Assembly: GCF_000429425.1 (NCBI RefSeq)
Contig: NZ_AUBV01000010.1
Coordinates: 1 to 64,000 of the forward strand
Source: Algoriphagus mannitolivorans DSM 15301
Lineage (GTDB): Bacteria > Bacteroidota > Bacteroidia > Cytophagales > Cyclobacteriaceae
Direction of reading: 5' to 3'
DNA length: 64,000 nt
Positions 33,113 through 42,300 of the stretch are shown in pieces. A program made the position numbers and the translations under genes. The notes under the pieces are model-generated. The model saw only the letters and a list, made by a program, of their open reading frames with translations, was not told the origin of the DNA and did not search any database. The stretch's first letter is position 1; every line of letters begins with the position of its first letter.

Positions 33113-36100
33113 TAGTTCTTGATCAGTTTTTGGGTGGCTTGGAAAGTTTCTGTCTTTAGCCTCACGATATAAATTCCTGCTGGCAAGTTCATGGCATCAG
33201 TAATCCATTCGATCTGATGGATTCCTTTTTCATAAAGTTGCGCAGGGTAATATGCGACGGACTGCCCCATCAGATTGGTGATGGTGATTTCAGCTTTATC
33301 ATCATCGGGTAGGAAAAAGCGAATTTTGGTATGACTGGTGAATGGATTCGGGGCTGGGGTGAAAAGTTTCGGATTGTTCGGGAGGTAACCTATTTCCTGC
33401 CCATTTTGTTTGCTGATGTAAATGGTGAACGGCCTTGTGGGCCCATCTGTATTTTTCCTTGCATTTGCGGTGACCTCTCCAGTGGGAAAAGGGGATTGGA
33501 AAATACCGGCCTTAGGTAGATCAAATGGATTGTCAGAATTATTCGTTCTGGCATTGGATAATTTGGGAGCAGAGAAAGTAAAAGAATGAGATGAAACCTT
33601 CCTCATATCGATGGCTTTCTCCGAAATATGATCCATTAATATGAAGGAGAAGTCTTCCGAGATTTCCTCAGATAGAGTCCAGTTTAGGATATAATTTCCT
33701 CGATAAGGATTACCGTTTTTGGCTGCGGCAACATGAAGGGGGATGATTTTATTTTTTTCGCTTAGTGGATCAAGGTGATTGATTACCAAAGGTGTTTTTT
33801 GGGTAATCGAACCATAAGAATAAAGCAGTAACCAGTCGGAGGACAAAGGTTCGAGCTGAAATGCATCTTTAGGATCTGTGGATTCCGATCCATCCAGACC
33901 AAATGAGATAAAAGCTTCTTTGGTTAAAGATTCACCCATTAGAGATAATCTGAGGTAAGGAGTTGGTTCGGATTGTAACTGCCTACCAAAAAAGCTTTGG
34001 TTGGTTAAAGCTTTGGCGCCATTTCCGGTAAGTCTTAAAACTGGGCTGGGAGCATTTGCCTTGACCCAAAATGCCTGATAGGGAGCTATTACTCCACTTC
34101 CCAGTGTTCCTAGCGTTCCATTCCAAGTCAAGAAAGAGGAAGAAGCAGGATCCCAAACGTAGATGGTTTGATCCATATTGGTTTTAGCCCATCCAGTGGA
34201 TGCATTCCAATCTAGATAGCTTGCCGTGGGATTGGCCACCAAGTTAAACCCTTCGTCAACTTGATTGACTTCTGTAATAGTAGTTTCAGTCTGGTCTAGC
34301 GAAGTGGCTCTTGGAGTGAAAGTTACCCCAAAATCGAAGGTCCCAGAACTTAGATTGATCTCGGTTCCGGTAAAAGTTTGGGTTAGAGGAAGATTATCGG
34401 AATAGTTTCCTGTAGCAGGAGCCGGTTTAGAATCTCCGTTGAAAATGTAGAAATAATGCCCTCTACCCACTGGAAAAGCATCACTGGCTTGACTGGGCAT
34501 TCTCCAACCCTGCAGGGTAGTGCCCTTGTCTGTTTCATCCCACCATAGGAGGTTAGGCTGTAAGCTTGGATTGGTGGATCCTGGGAATCCTTGAGTTTCA
34601 AATCCAGTGCTGAAGGCCCCATAAGTGCTGGTGACAGGTGTTCCAATCATTCTCCAACCTTTTGCTCCGGTGAAAACCTGGCTAACTTCTAATCTTGGGT
34701 TTGATGAACTGTAATTGGCATAATTTGCTTGAGATTTTATGATTATCCTACTGCTTGGACCATTCGTGGTGAATGTTCCTCCAGACCGGATGATCATACT
34801 TTTGCCGGAATTGATCGTCAAGGTGTTAGGAGAGGTCAATACTACTATACCTCCAACCTGTTCCACACTCTCACTTACCAGTAAAGTGCCATTGATTGTT
34901 TTGGTCCCTGTACCGTCAAATTTCAGGAATGCGAATGAACCGGAATTAATCGAATTATTATTGGAGCCTTTAAACTCCACTGTGCTGCTGGTTCCCGGGT
35001 TAAAGGTTCCATTAAGGATCCAATTTCCGTGTACTTGCAAAAGTTGAGCTCCTGCAATTGAAAGGCTTGCTCCTGAAGAAATGGACAAGTTATTGGTGAT
35101 CCCTCCTCCAGTTCCGATGATGGGTTGATTTGGAGCAGTCGAAGCTATGGAAACGTTGGTCGTAGAATTTGGAATGATTCCATTACACCAATTTGAAGAA
35201 TTGTTCCAGTTCGAATCTACTATACCGAGCCAAGTACCCGTTGAGCATGCCGGAGGTCCAGAAGATACTGTTAGAATTCCTAAATCTGCGGTTCCAAAAT
35301 ATTGTGAATTTTTATTGGTAGCCGAAGAAGCTGAACTTCCATAAGTTCCTGCTGGTTGATCAAAAGTTCCTAATTTAAGTGTATTGGTGGTTGAATTGAG
35401 GGCTCCTAATCTAGCTATAGCTGATCCGGAAATAGTCAGATTGGACTGTATGGTCGTAGCTTGATTGAAAAATTTGTTACCAGAGCCACTTAGATCCAGA
35501 TTAAAGAAGGAAGCATTGGAAATATTTTGATCCCCTGACCTCGAAAAAATAAAGGTACTTGTCCCAATATTCAGAGTTCCAGAGGTGGTGAAATTCCCAT
35601 TTAATGTATGAGTAAATGCACCTGCAGAAAGAATTCCAGTGAGGGAAAGATCACCCATTATTGTCAAATTTCCTGTGGCGGTTTTTGTCCCAGACCCAGA
35701 GATTGTAAGGTTGTTGAAATTACTGCTGCTGATAGTACTAGCTGAATTTCCATTCAAATTGATGGTGGAGGTGTTTGGAGAAAATGTCCCAGCATTATTC
35801 CAGTTTCCTCCCACGGTATGAGTGAAGGCTCCAGCGGTGAAGTTGTTTGTGATGGACACATTCCCGGCAATGGCCAAGGCTCCAGTGGCGGATTTGGTGC
35901 CAGATCCGGAGAAAGTGACGTCTTGAAAATTGGAAGCCCCAATGTTAGCCGCGCCAGCCCCTGTAAAATCAATGGTGGAACCCGAGGCATTGAAAGTTCC
36001 GGTTCTGGTCCAGTTTCCTCCCACGGTATGAGTGAAGGCTCCAGCAGTAAAGTTATTGGAAATGGATGCATTTCCTGAAATAGTTAAAGCTCCTGTAGCA

Positions 36101-37944
36101 GTTTTTGTCCCAGATCCGGAGAAAGTGACGTTTTGGAAGTTGGAAGTCCCAATGGTAGCAGCATTAGCTCCTGAAAAATCAATCGTGGAACCCGTGGCAT
36201 TGAAAGTTCCGGTTCTGGTCCAGTTTCCGCCTACGGTATGAGTGAATGACCCAGCTGTGAAGTTGTTTGTGATGGAAACATTCCCGGTGAGGGCCAAGGC
36301 TCCAGTGGCGGTTTTGGTGCCAGATCCGGAGAAAGTGATATTATTGAAGTTGCTGGAACCTATTGATGAAGGGCCAGTCCCGTTAAAATTGATGGTTGAG
36401 GTGCCGGGGTTAAATGTTCCCGAATTTGCCCAGTTTCCAGCAACATTATGGGTGAAATTGCCTGCGAAAAATGTAGTTCCTGAGCCTATCAGCACATTGC
36501 CGCCTATGGTAATTCCAGTAACGGCAGTAGTTGAGGTTGCTCCCGAAATTGTAAAGTTGCCTAGAATGGAGCTTGTTCCAATTTGGAGAGTTTTCGTGCC
36601 ACTTCCGCTGAGGCTAAGGTTACAATAGTTGATTGGCCTGACAGTCTGATTTGCTCCGGAATAGTTTACCGTATTGGGGCAATTGGTAGTAGCGGCCAAT
36701 CCAGTGATAGGATAGGTGCCTGTCAAATTTAATGTGGAATTGGTTCCCTGAGTTAGGGTGCCTGATCCATCTAAATTGGAGGTGGTTAGGGTCGTGTTAT
36801 TGGTGTAAGTGCCAGTAATGCTTAGGTTGGAAATGGTTATGGGGGAACTTCCACTTATTGCCCTATTGGTACCCGAAAAAGTGTGAAGTCCGGAATTTGA
36901 GGTGAAATTCCCATTATTTATAAGGTCAGAGGAGAAGGTAATTGGCCCTGCACCTGATTCATTCCAAGTCGCTCCATTGCTGACGGTTACATTTCCGGTA
37001 AATGTTTTTGCTCCCGTACCGCCTAAAATCAGTTGACCACTGGATCCTCCTCCGATTTGGCTTGTGCCAGATACAGAAAAGGAGAAGTTGTTTCCAGTCG
37101 TTAGGGTTGCCTCGTTTTCAATATTTAAATTACCTCCAATTGATAAATTCCCCGAGCTTGTAGCAGAGACAGTACCTGAGAGGGTCAAATTCGCAGAAAT
37201 AGAATTGAGGTTGGGAAGGGTTTTGGTTCCGGATCCTGAGAGAATAAGGTTGGCGTAAGGAGAGTTTCGTATTGTTTGGTCTCCTCCATTATATTCGACA
37301 GTACTCGAGCCCGAGTTAGTGAACTCAGATGTATCGAATATTCCTGTCAGCTTAAGAGATCCAGAGGAATTAATAATTACTCTCGCTGTCCCTAAGAAAT
37401 TTCCTGACGTTCCATTATTGCTACCAGTGATGTTTCCTGTTGAAGTTACATTTCCACCAGAGTTGATAATTAAATTAGTATTACCAGACCCTCCCTGCCC
37501 TACACTTCTTACTCCTGGCAGCTGATCAATTGTCCCAGAAAAAAGATTGCCATTAACAATAATTTCCGTAGTGGAGACACTTCTATTACTCATACTGGTT
37601 CCTGACCCAATGGTCACTAATCCATTTCCACTGCCTACTATTAAAGTGGCTCCTGGATTAATGTTTAAGCTTGTTGTGCTATTGCTAGGTGAGTTTTGAA
37701 GTGATAATGAATTACATTCTGCATTTGTCGTGATGGTGACTTCAATACCGGCTTCTATTACTACATCGTTTGAAGTTGTGGGCACAGACTGACCACCCCA
37801 GGTAGCGGTGCTATTCCAATTTCCAGAGGATGATGCCCTCCGCTGTTGGCTTAAAGAAAAGTTGGATATCATCAATAATATCCCTAACACCAAAATGGTT
37901 TTAGCTTTAAAGCCAAAAATAAAATTCCGTAAAATTTTACTCAT
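33112..37944 (-). CDS. Giant repeat-rich T9SS-sorted surface adhesin
   Basis: A 1,610-residue exported protein. The signal peptide ends near SLSQ. A G8-like start follows (SSGNWNSTATWGGQSVPTT). Then come Ser/Thr/Gly/Asn-rich beta repeats, including a near-perfect 70-residue unit repeated five times (coding positions 35401-36450) with core SGSGTKTATGAL and FTHTVGGNW. A cysteine-bearing module (WLGIVDSNWNNSSNWCNGI) is next, and then a ~500-residue C-terminal region with KGWRMIGTP and GRGHYFYIFNG. The last 80 residues are a T9SS type A sorting domain (TPAPNPFTSHTKIRFFLP, GIYIVRL, KLIKN), so the protein is secreted by T9SS and attached to the surface. Its stop overlaps the next subunit start as TAATG, coupling it to the fimbrial genes. 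Confidence 0.93.
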   Translation of the reverse strand: MSKILRNFIFGFKAKTILVLGILLMISNFSLSQQRRASSSGNWNSTATWGGQSVPTTSNDVVIEAGIEVTITTNAECNSLSLQNSPSNSTTSLNINPGATLIVGSGNGLVTIGSGTSMSNRSVSTTEIIVNGNLFSGTIDQLPGVRSVGQGGSGNTNLIINSGGNVTSTGNITGSNNGTSGNFLGTARVIINSSGSLKLTGIFDTSEFTNSGSSTVEYNGGDQTIRNSPYANLILSGSGTKTLPNLNSISANLTLSGTVSATSSGNLSIGGNLNIENEATLTTGNNFSFSVSGTSQIGGGSSGQLILGGTGAKTFTGNVTVSNGATWNESGAGPITFSSDLINNGNFTSNSGLHTFSGTNRAISGSSPITISNLSITGTYTNNTTLTTSNLDGSGTLTQGTNSTLNLTGTYPITGLAATTNCPNTVNYSGANQTVRPINYCNLSLSGSGTKTLQIGTSSILGNFTISGATSTTAVTGITIGGNVLIGSGTTFFAGNFTHNVAGNWANSGTFNPGTSTINFNGTGPSSIGSSNFNNITFSGSGTKTATGALALTGNVSITNNFTAGSFTHTVGGNWTRTGTFNATGSTIDFSGANAATIGTSNFQNVTFSGSGTKTATGALTISGNASISNNFTAGAFTHTVGGNWTRTGTFNASGSTIDFTGAGAANIGASNFQDVTFSGSGTKSATGALAIAGNVSITNNFTAGAFTHTVGGNWNNAGTFSPNTSTINLNGNSASTISSSNFNNLTISGSGTKTATGNLTIMGDLSLTGILSAGAFTHTLNGNFTTSGTLNIGTSTFIFSRSGDQNISNASFFNLDLSGSGNKFFNQATTIQSNLTISGSAIARLGALNSTTNTLKLGTFDQPAGTYGSSASSATNKNSQYFGTADLGILTVSSGPPACSTGTWLGIVDSNWNNSSNWCNGIIPNSTTNVSIASTAPNQPIIGTGGGITNNLSISSGASLSIAGAQLLQVHGNWILNGTFNPGTSSTVEFKGSNNNSINSGSFAFLKFDGTGTKTINGTLLVSESVEQVGGIVVLTSPNTLTINSGKSMIIRSGGTFTTNGPSSRIIIKSQANYANYSSSNPRLEVSQVFTGAKGWRMIGTPVTSTYGAFSTGFETQGFPGSTNPSLQPNLLWWDETDKGTTLQGWRMPSQASDAFPVGRGHYFYIFNGDSKPAPATGNYSDNLPLTQTFTGTEINLSSGTFDFGVTFTPRATSLDQTETTITEVNQVDEGFNLVANPTASYLDWNASTGWAKTNMDQTIYVWDPASSSFLTWNGTLGTLGSGVIAPYQAFWVKANAPSPVLRLTGNGAKALTNQSFFGRQLQSEPTPYLRLSLMGESLTKEAFISFGLDGSESTDPKDAFQLEPLSSDWLLLYSYGSITQKTPLVINHLDPLSEKNKIIPLHVAAAKNGNPYRGNYILNWTLSEEISEDFSFILMDHISEKAIDMRKVSSHSFTFSAPKLSNARTNNSDNPFDLPKAGIFQSPFPTGEVTANARKNTDGPTRPFTIYISKQNGQEIGYLPNNPKLFTPAPNPFTSHTKIRFFLPDDDKAEITITNLMGQSVAYYPAQLYEKGIHQIEWITDAMNLPAGIYIVRLKTETFQATQKLIKN
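35401..36450 (-). repeat. Tandem 210-base (70-residue) repeats within the 1,610-residue adhesin
   Basis: The tract cagtttcctcccacggtatg (or a close variant) ends at 35610, 35820, 36030, 36240 and 36450, an exact period of 210 bases. The best units are nearly identical over long stretches. The period is a multiple of three, so gain or loss of units would keep the frame. The codon-level conservation suggests recent duplication or homogenisation. Confidence 0.85.
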
Positions 37945-38570
37945 TCAAGGGTGCCAGATAAGATTAATCGTTGGGGTGAACAACTTGATTAATCCAAAAC
38001 ATGAACCGATTAAATATGTTTTTGACCAGTTGTCTGCTTGGATTCGATTGCTCGGCAACAAATAATGTGCTAGAAAATCCGTGTTCTATTTTTTTTTAGA
38101 GACAGTTTTTTGTCAATACTTAATAGAAATTGTATTTAGTAAAGAAAATAAATAATAATATAAATAATACAATATATTTAATTGTCTAAATCAATATAAC
38201 ATATTATATAAATAATTTTAAAAAATTAGGTATATCTCATAAGAGCAATTGTGGTGAGTCTTAGTGTTGTAAATCAGGTATTTACAAGTTTTTTAATTCG
38301 ATTTTGAGGTTTTAAATTGACAAAAGTCAAAAAATAGAAATTTTTAAATACAAAAAAAGTGGTTTTGAAATATGAAAAATGGACTAATCTAATTTGAGTA
38401 GGAGGGATTGGTTAAGATCAATTCAACTAAGCTTTTTATAAGCCGAAGATTTGGTGGACAAATGTGCTGGATAATGGATTAGCTGGAGAGGTCTTGAAAA
38501 ATGAATAATTCAAGCTGATTTAACTGCTCAAAAGACCAAAAAACCCTTAAAAATACCCAATATAGGGTAT
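37945..38570. other. AT-rich intergenic region upstream of the first adhesin
   Basis: About 630 bases between the adhesin start and the small protein gene are strongly AT-rich, with long A/T runs at about 38120-38350. I see no gene on either strand that looks real; the short frames present have no conserved pattern. A small palindrome (ataccc ... gggtat) lies at 38553-38570. The region probably holds the adhesin operon's promoter and may be bent or silenced DNA. Confidence 0.5.
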
Positions 38571-38600
38571 GTTTTCGGATGGTTAGACTAGGTATTTTTG
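38571..38600 (+). promoter_or_regulatory. Candidate promoter of the small protein gene at 38623
   Basis: TATTTTTG at 38593-38600 matches the Bacteroidota -7 consensus TAnnTTTG. A weak TTTTCGG lies about 17 bases upstream. The start codon is 23 bases downstream of the -7 box, so the leader would be short. Confidence 0.4.
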
Positions 38601-38622
38601 GTGTTGTACATCTTGGTCAAAT

Positions 38623-38868
38623 ATGAAATTCTTTTACTTATCCTCAGCCCCAAACAAGGAGGGCTTTTTTGAAATTCATGAGAAAGAGTGTGAGTTTATC
38701 CCAGACTCTCTGGATCGGGATTATCTGGGGCCTTTCAACAATGGAATGGAAGCACTTCGAACATCCGTTATAAGGAATCCCAAATCTACGCTCTGCACTC
38801 ATTGCTGTGCAAATATTACAGCGCCGATCATCTTTTCCCGAAAGACAAAAGAGCATTCTGCCGAATAA
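38623..38868 (+). CDS. Small conserved-looking hypothetical protein
   Basis: An 81-residue cytoplasmic protein. The N-terminal half has a regular pattern (KEGFFEIHEKECEFIPDSL, DRDYLGPFNNGMEALRTS) and the C-terminal half has CTHCC, a possible metal-binding or disulfide motif. It looks like small proteins I have seen in Bacteroidota next to tRNAs and surface genes, but I cannot name a family. No signal peptide. It stands alone between two giant adhesins, upstream of tRNA-Pro. Confidence 0.65.
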   Translation: MKFFYLSSAPNKEGFFEIHEKECEFIPDSLDRDYLGPFNNGMEALRTSVIRNPKSTLCTHCCANITAPIIFSRKTKEHSAE

Positions 38869-38962
38869 AGACTTCAGAATGAAAAGCTTTGCGATTTTGT
38901 AAAAGGATTTATTGGATTTTTCTAGCTAGGAATTTCAAAACTTTTAATTTCGCACTCCACAT

Positions 38963-39037
38963 CGGGGTGTGGCGCAGTCCGGTTAGCGTACACGTCTGGG
39001 GGGCGTGTGGTCGCAGGTTCAAATCCTGTCACCCCGA
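38963..39037 (+). tRNA. tRNA-Pro (anticodon GGG)
   Basis: A complete cloverleaf can be read. The acceptor is cggggtg / caccccg with discriminator A at 39037. The D arm is ggcgcagtccggttagcgta, the anticodon stem cacgt / gcgtg (with one T-G pair) around loop ctggggg, and the T arm gcaggttcaaatcctgt. The anticodon in the seven-base loop is GGG, proline. CCA is not encoded. It lies between the two giant adhesin genes on the opposite strand to both. Confidence 0.93.
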
Positions 39038-39061
39038 CAAAATAGGATTTTAAACAAAATT

Positions 39062-39096
39062 AAAACTCTGTAAATCGCTGATCTGCAGAGTTTTTT
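39062..39096 (+). terminator. Terminator downstream of tRNA-Pro
   Basis: Stem aaaactctg / cagagtttt with a 15-base loop is followed by a T tract ending ttttttg. It lies 25 bases after the tRNA. Confidence 0.75.
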
Positions 39097-39348
39097 GTTT
39101 TTAGAGGAATTCAAAAACATCAAAAGAATGCATATTTCTGTGAGTGATTCCGTGAGTCGGAGAACTAAAAATTAATGCAGTTCTTGATTGCCTATGGATT
39201 TGTGTATAGAACTATGATATAGGTCTCTATCACCTCGAAATCATTAAAAGAAATCTTTGAGCATTTCTGGCTCAAAAGTATTAAATGCAGAAAGCAAGGG
39301 GTCCTTTGACCCAAGTGGTTTCAGCTTTACCTAGCTAATGGCGGTCTT
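39097..39348. other. Intergenic region without recognisable gene
   Basis: The 250 bases between the tRNA terminator and the second adhesin's stop contain no convincing ORF. A short gggtcc ... gaccc hairpin lies near 39300. I saw no integrase, attachment-site duplication or other sign that the tRNA is an integration site. Confidence 0.5.
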
Positions 39349-42300
39349 TTAGTTTTTGATAAGCTTTTGGCTTAATTGAAAAGTTCCTGTAGAAAACTGA
39401 ATCACATACATCCCTGGAGCAAGTTCCATAGTCTTTGGCGTCCAATCTAATTCATGGACTCCAGCAGCATAATCTTGTAAAGGAAATTCTCCAACTACTT
39501 GACCCAGGAGGTTAATAATTTGGATTTTTGCTAGGGCAGGGCCGGGCAAATAGAATTTGATTTTGGTTTGGTCAGTAAATGGATTCGGAGCAGGGTTAAA
39601 TAGCTTGGGTATTTGAGGCAGGTATCCAATATCACTTTCTATTTTTCCACTGATGAAAATGGTGAATGGTCGTTTTGGGCTGCTGGACTCTGTTCGAGCA
39701 TTGGCACTAACGATCCCTGTCTCATAAGGAGATTCGAAAATCACAGCCTGTGGTGGGTTTAAAGGATCAAAAGTACCGTTCTTCCTTGCATTGGGGACTT
39801 GAGGCGCTTCAAAGGTAAAAGAATACGCACTTTGGTCCCTCATATTGATCGCTCTTTGAGATATGTGATCCATCAATAAAACGGTAATGCTTGGATCGAG
39901 ATTTTCCGGCAAAGTCCAATCCATCAAATAACTTCCTCTAACAGGCTTTCCACCTTTGGAAGCGGCCAAGTGTAATGGGATTACTTTTTCATTTTCATCT
40001 AAGGGTGCCTGATGGTTGATTACCAGTGGGGTTTTGGTCTGAGTTGATCCGTAGGTGTAAAGCAAAAGCCAATTTTCAGCTAATGATTCAAGCTGGTAGG
40101 CATCTTTTGGATCCATGCCTGGTTTTCCATCTCCTCCGAAGCTGATATAGGTTTCAGCAGATAAACTTTCTCCTGATAATCTCAAGTGAAAATGAGGAGA
40201 TACCTCCTGTAATTCTCTTCCAAAGAAGGATTTTGAATTTAATGTTTTAGCTCCATTTCCTGAAAGCTGTAGGCTTGGGCTGGAGGCATTACTTCTTACC
40301 CAAAACCCTTGAAAAGGAGCAATTCTTCCATTTCCCAGTGACCCTATCGTTCCATTCCAAGTCAGGAAACTGGAGCTTGCGGGATCCCAGACGTAGATAC
40401 TTTGATCTATATTGGTTTTGATCCAACCCGAGGTTGCATCCCAGTCTAGATAACTTGCAGTAGGGTTTGCAATCAGGTTAAATCCTTGATCGGCCTGGTT
40501 CACTTCTATAACTGATTCAGTCTGGGTTTGAAGATTTGAAGGTCTCGGGGTAAAGGTGATTCCGAAGTCAAAATTACCGGATGCAAGGTTGACCTCTGTG
40601 CCAAGCGTGGCCATTGTAATAGGCAATAAATCTGTATAGTTGCCTAAGGAGGGAGATGGTTTGGCAGCTCCATTAAAAATATAAAAATAGTGCCCTCTAC
40701 CTGCAGGAGCGGTAGCCCCTAAGCTGGAAGGCTGTCTCCATCCTTGAAGACTGGTTCCTTTATCAGTTTCATCCCACCACAATAGGTTAGGCTGAAGGGT
40801 AGGATTGGTCGATCCCGCAAATCCTTGGGTTTCAAATCCGCTGGTCAAAGTAGCGTATGTCGTTGTAATTGGAGAACCAATCATTCTCCATCCTTTTTCA
40901 CCGGTAAATAGTTGTTTTACCTCGATTCGGGGATTGGAGGTGCTTCTGTTGACGTAAATCGCATTGGGTTGAAGAATAAGTTTGCTGGAGGCCCCGGCAG
41001 TGTTCACAGATCCAGAGGAAAGAATTTCCATGGTCATTCCGGAATTTAAAGTCATCGAGAATGGATTGGAAAGTACCACCGGAGCGGAGACTGGAGTGAT
41101 ATTTCCGGATATGGATAGGGTATTGTTTATGGTTTTGGTACCCGAGCCCGTGAAGCTGATGTTTGCAAAGGAACCTCCGTTGATGGTAGAGGCAGCGCTA
41201 CTTTTGAATTCTACTGTACTGGTAGTTCCCGGGTTAAAGGTTCCGTTATTGGTCCAGTTTCCAGCAACCTCCAAAAGATGGGCTCCTGAAATGGTCAAAG
41301 TAGCACCGGAGTTTATGGTTAAATTTTGGGCTTTTCCTCCAGCCAAACCAATGGATGGGGAAAATGGTGTCGCAGCAGGAATCACCACATTGGTTGTAAG
41401 AGCTGGAATACCTCCGCACCAATTGCTGGCAGTGTTCCAATCGGTGCTCGTAACCCCAAACCAGGTTCCGGCGGTACATAATCCTGTAGCAACGGTCAAT
41501 ATACCTGTCCCAGAAGTTCCAAAATAGGTATTAAGCTTGTATTGCGCAGAAGAGGCGGTACTTCCGTAGGTTCCCGAAGGTTGTACAGTCGCTCCTAAGG
41601 TTACCGTATTGCTGTTATGGTTAGCATTAAGGAGTCTGGCTACAGCTGTCCCCGAGATGGAGAGTTCTTCAACTACCGTCAAAGATCCTCCAAAAGTTTT
41701 GTCCCCACTTCCGGCTAATTCGAGATTTTTAAAGGTCAAAGCAGGAATGGTCTGGTCTCCTGATGCTGTGAATCTGAATCTTGAAGTGGAGGCATTTTTT
41801 GTCCCTGCACCTGTCAGGGTCAAATTACCCGTTGCGATTGTTATTGCCCCATCTGTTTCTGGAGCAAAATTCGTTACACCTGAATTATTGCTTACCGCTA
41901 AGCCATTATAGGTGCCATAGACTACTTTTTGTCCGCCAGTGTTTGAAGAATATGTCACTCCAAAGGTCCAGTTTTTTCCACCGGGCAGGGGAGAGGCACT
42001 GGTATTGGAAGAAGTCAATAAACCTGTTCCTGATGGGGTCAAATTCCCTGAAAGCGCATTACCTCCCATGGCTAGTGTTAATCCACTAGGAATAGACAAG
42101 GTTCCACTCATGGCGATCGAAGTACCGGCTGTAAGAGTTGCAGAAGCAGAAAGGCTTAGGGAAATATTTCTTAGCCCTAAGCCAGAAACTTCCGAAGCAG
42201 AGGTTTTACTGGCACCTAAATAGGTAATGTCATAAGGGTTGGACCCTTGAATCGAGCCATAAAAAACACCTGCTGTAACGTCAATGGAAGAGTTTGCCAA

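Noticed and set aside
34739-37525. Many plus-strand open frames opposite the first adhesin (and likewise at 40982-48655 opposite the second)
   Set aside because: They are antisense shadows produced by the biased Ser/Thr/Gly/Asn codons of the adhesins; no start context, signal or domain pattern supports them.
37808-38065. An 85-codon plus-strand frame spanning the first adhesin start
   Set aside because: It overlaps the signal peptide region of the adhesin and has no recognisable features.
38963-39348. tRNA-Pro as a genomic-island integration site
   Set aside because: No integrase, direct repeat of the tRNA 3' end, or foreign gene block was found on either side.
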